Assembly: GCA_021832495.1 (NCBI GenBank) | Contig: JAKBKR010000146.1 | Span: forward strand, 1-5,888 | Source of the DNA: a bacterium | GTDB lineage: Archaea; Thermoplasmatota; Thermoplasmata; Lutacidiplasmatales; UBA184 | DNA: 5,888 nucleotides | Direction of reading: 5' to 3' | Part shown: piece after piece, positions 5,373-5,888 of the stretch | Position numbering within the stretch: position 1 is the stretch's first letter | Layout of the letters: every line of letters begins with the position of its first letter | Program-made: the position numbers and the translations under genes | The notes under the pieces: generated by a model | The model's database searches: none | What the model was told of the DNA's origin: nothing | The model's input: the letters and a program-made list of their open reading frames with translations, nothing else

Positions 5373-5389
5373 AATGTGCGAAAGCCCAC
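5373..5389 (-). repeat. right terminal inverted repeat of the insertion sequence
   Basis: Reverse complement GTGGGCTTTCGCACATT, pairing with the left end. This end is also part of its own dyad: AATGTG (5373-5378) and CACATT (5387-5392) are perfect inverted copies eight bases apart. The left end has only the partial equivalent AGAGTG, so the two ends are not equivalent. Confidence 0.8.
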
Positions 5390-5888
5390 ATTATCTATTG
5401 GGGGCAGAACTCGGGCCCGGCAGCTGGCGATCTTGAGGAATTGGGTTGGGTTTGGTCTGCTCCAGGTCACAGTTTCTCCCCAACTGGGACAAGGCGGCCA
5501 CCTATGCGGAAGCGTCATTCCGCGCCAACCCGGAGAGAGAAGCACGGCATCGCACGTCGGGACGTCCGTGCTCACGAGTGAACGCGGCCGAAGTGAATGG
5601 ATCGTGTGTGGGGTGTCGCGGGCACGTTTGGTCATATACTCCAGTTCGCGTTCGCCTATTGTGCCAGAAAGCCAACTCCACCGCGGGGCCAAAGCCGCAG
5701 CGTGCGGGTGCGGCCCCGACGTCGAAATGGAAGCTCGACTCTCGACGAAACAGAGGTTGGACTGTCTTGATCGCACCCAAGGGGTGTGCGCCGAGGTCGA
5801 GCAGCGCCCTGACCGCATTCCGTACGCGATTCAGAAGCTTGGCCAGGCGATGAAGGAGGGGCTCTGCGACAAGCCGAGAATGCTGGTC
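5390..5888. other. right flank with no clean gene; possible decayed 3' part of the interrupted gene
   Basis: No reading frame is convincing. Three plus-strand stretches could be pieces of one frameshifted coding region. Frame from 5384: residues include LEELGWVWSAPGHSF, then a stop at 5579. Frame from 5446: includes NWDKAATYAEASFRANPERE. Frame of 5385: free of stops to the window's end and finishing with protein-like sequence after ATG 5727 (ARLSTKQRLDCLDRTQGV, later IPYAIQKLGQAMKEGL). Joining the flanks without the element puts the 5384 frame in register with the helix-turn-helix gene. The minus-strand frame 5369-5818 looks like a shadow. A partial gene running off the right edge from ATG 5727, or a GTG before it, is the main alternative. 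Confidence 0.25.

Larger units (their letters stand above)
3837..5389 (-). mobile_element. IS4-type insertion sequence, about 1.55 kb, apparently intact
   Basis: The element has a single transposase gene on the minus strand between inverted repeats. The left end reads GTGGCGTTTCGCACATT (3837-3853) and the reverse complement of the right end reads GTGGGCTTTCGCACATT (5373-5389): 15 of 17 match, with an 11-bp perfect core. If only the core counts, the element is 3843-5383 (1541 bp). It is visibly richer in G+C than the flanking genes, indicating a different origin. It interrupts the helix-turn-helix gene starting at 3597. Comparing bases outside either boundary choice shows no convincing target duplication, so either the insertion is old, the flank has been rearranged, or the true ends differ by a few bases. 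Confidence 0.85.

Overview
The window most resembles archaeal chromosomal DNA, plausibly from an uncultured Thermoplasmatota-like lineage. This is inference, not a database match. Supporting observations: the three genes with visible promoters, plus the transposase gene, have AT-rich TATA-like boxes about 22-33 nt before the start codon and no clear Shine-Dalgarno sequence, which fits leaderless archaeal transcription. The largest host protein is a secreted, membrane-anchored protein carrying 11 N-glycosylation sequons. The host genes are moderate in GC.

Layout, left to right. Positions 1-186 hold a 21-bp direct repeat (two copies, 55 bp apart) and no gene. Three minus-strand genes follow, separated by unusually long gaps: a 250-aa protein with two membrane segments (187-939), a 151-aa protein with four membrane segments (1377-1832), and a 361-aa secreted, C-terminally anchored protein (2393-3478). 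The two gaps (940-1376 and 1833-2392) each carry one copy of a 69-nt repeat (60/69 identical, ungapped), so the 151-aa gene is bracketed by direct repeats. A compact divergent promoter region (3479-3596) contains a 28-bp dyad between two TATA-like boxes.

To the right of the dyad, on the plus strand, is the 5' part of a probable helix-turn-helix/winged-helix gene (from GTG 3597). It is cut by an insertion sequence at 3837-5389. The element is about 1.55 kb, has 17-bp imperfect terminal inverted repeats (15/17), and encodes an apparently intact 460-aa DDE transposase with a perfect IS4-type Y(2)R(3)E(6)K signature. It is visibly richer in G+C than its surroundings. No target-site duplication is evident. 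Beyond it, 5390-5888 shows only ambiguous reading frames, possibly the decayed 3' part of the interrupted gene.

The genes do not form a recognisable pathway. The three minus-strand genes are unrecognised envelope proteins, probably transcribed separately. The interrupted plus-strand gene may once have encoded a regulator acting at the shared divergent control region.
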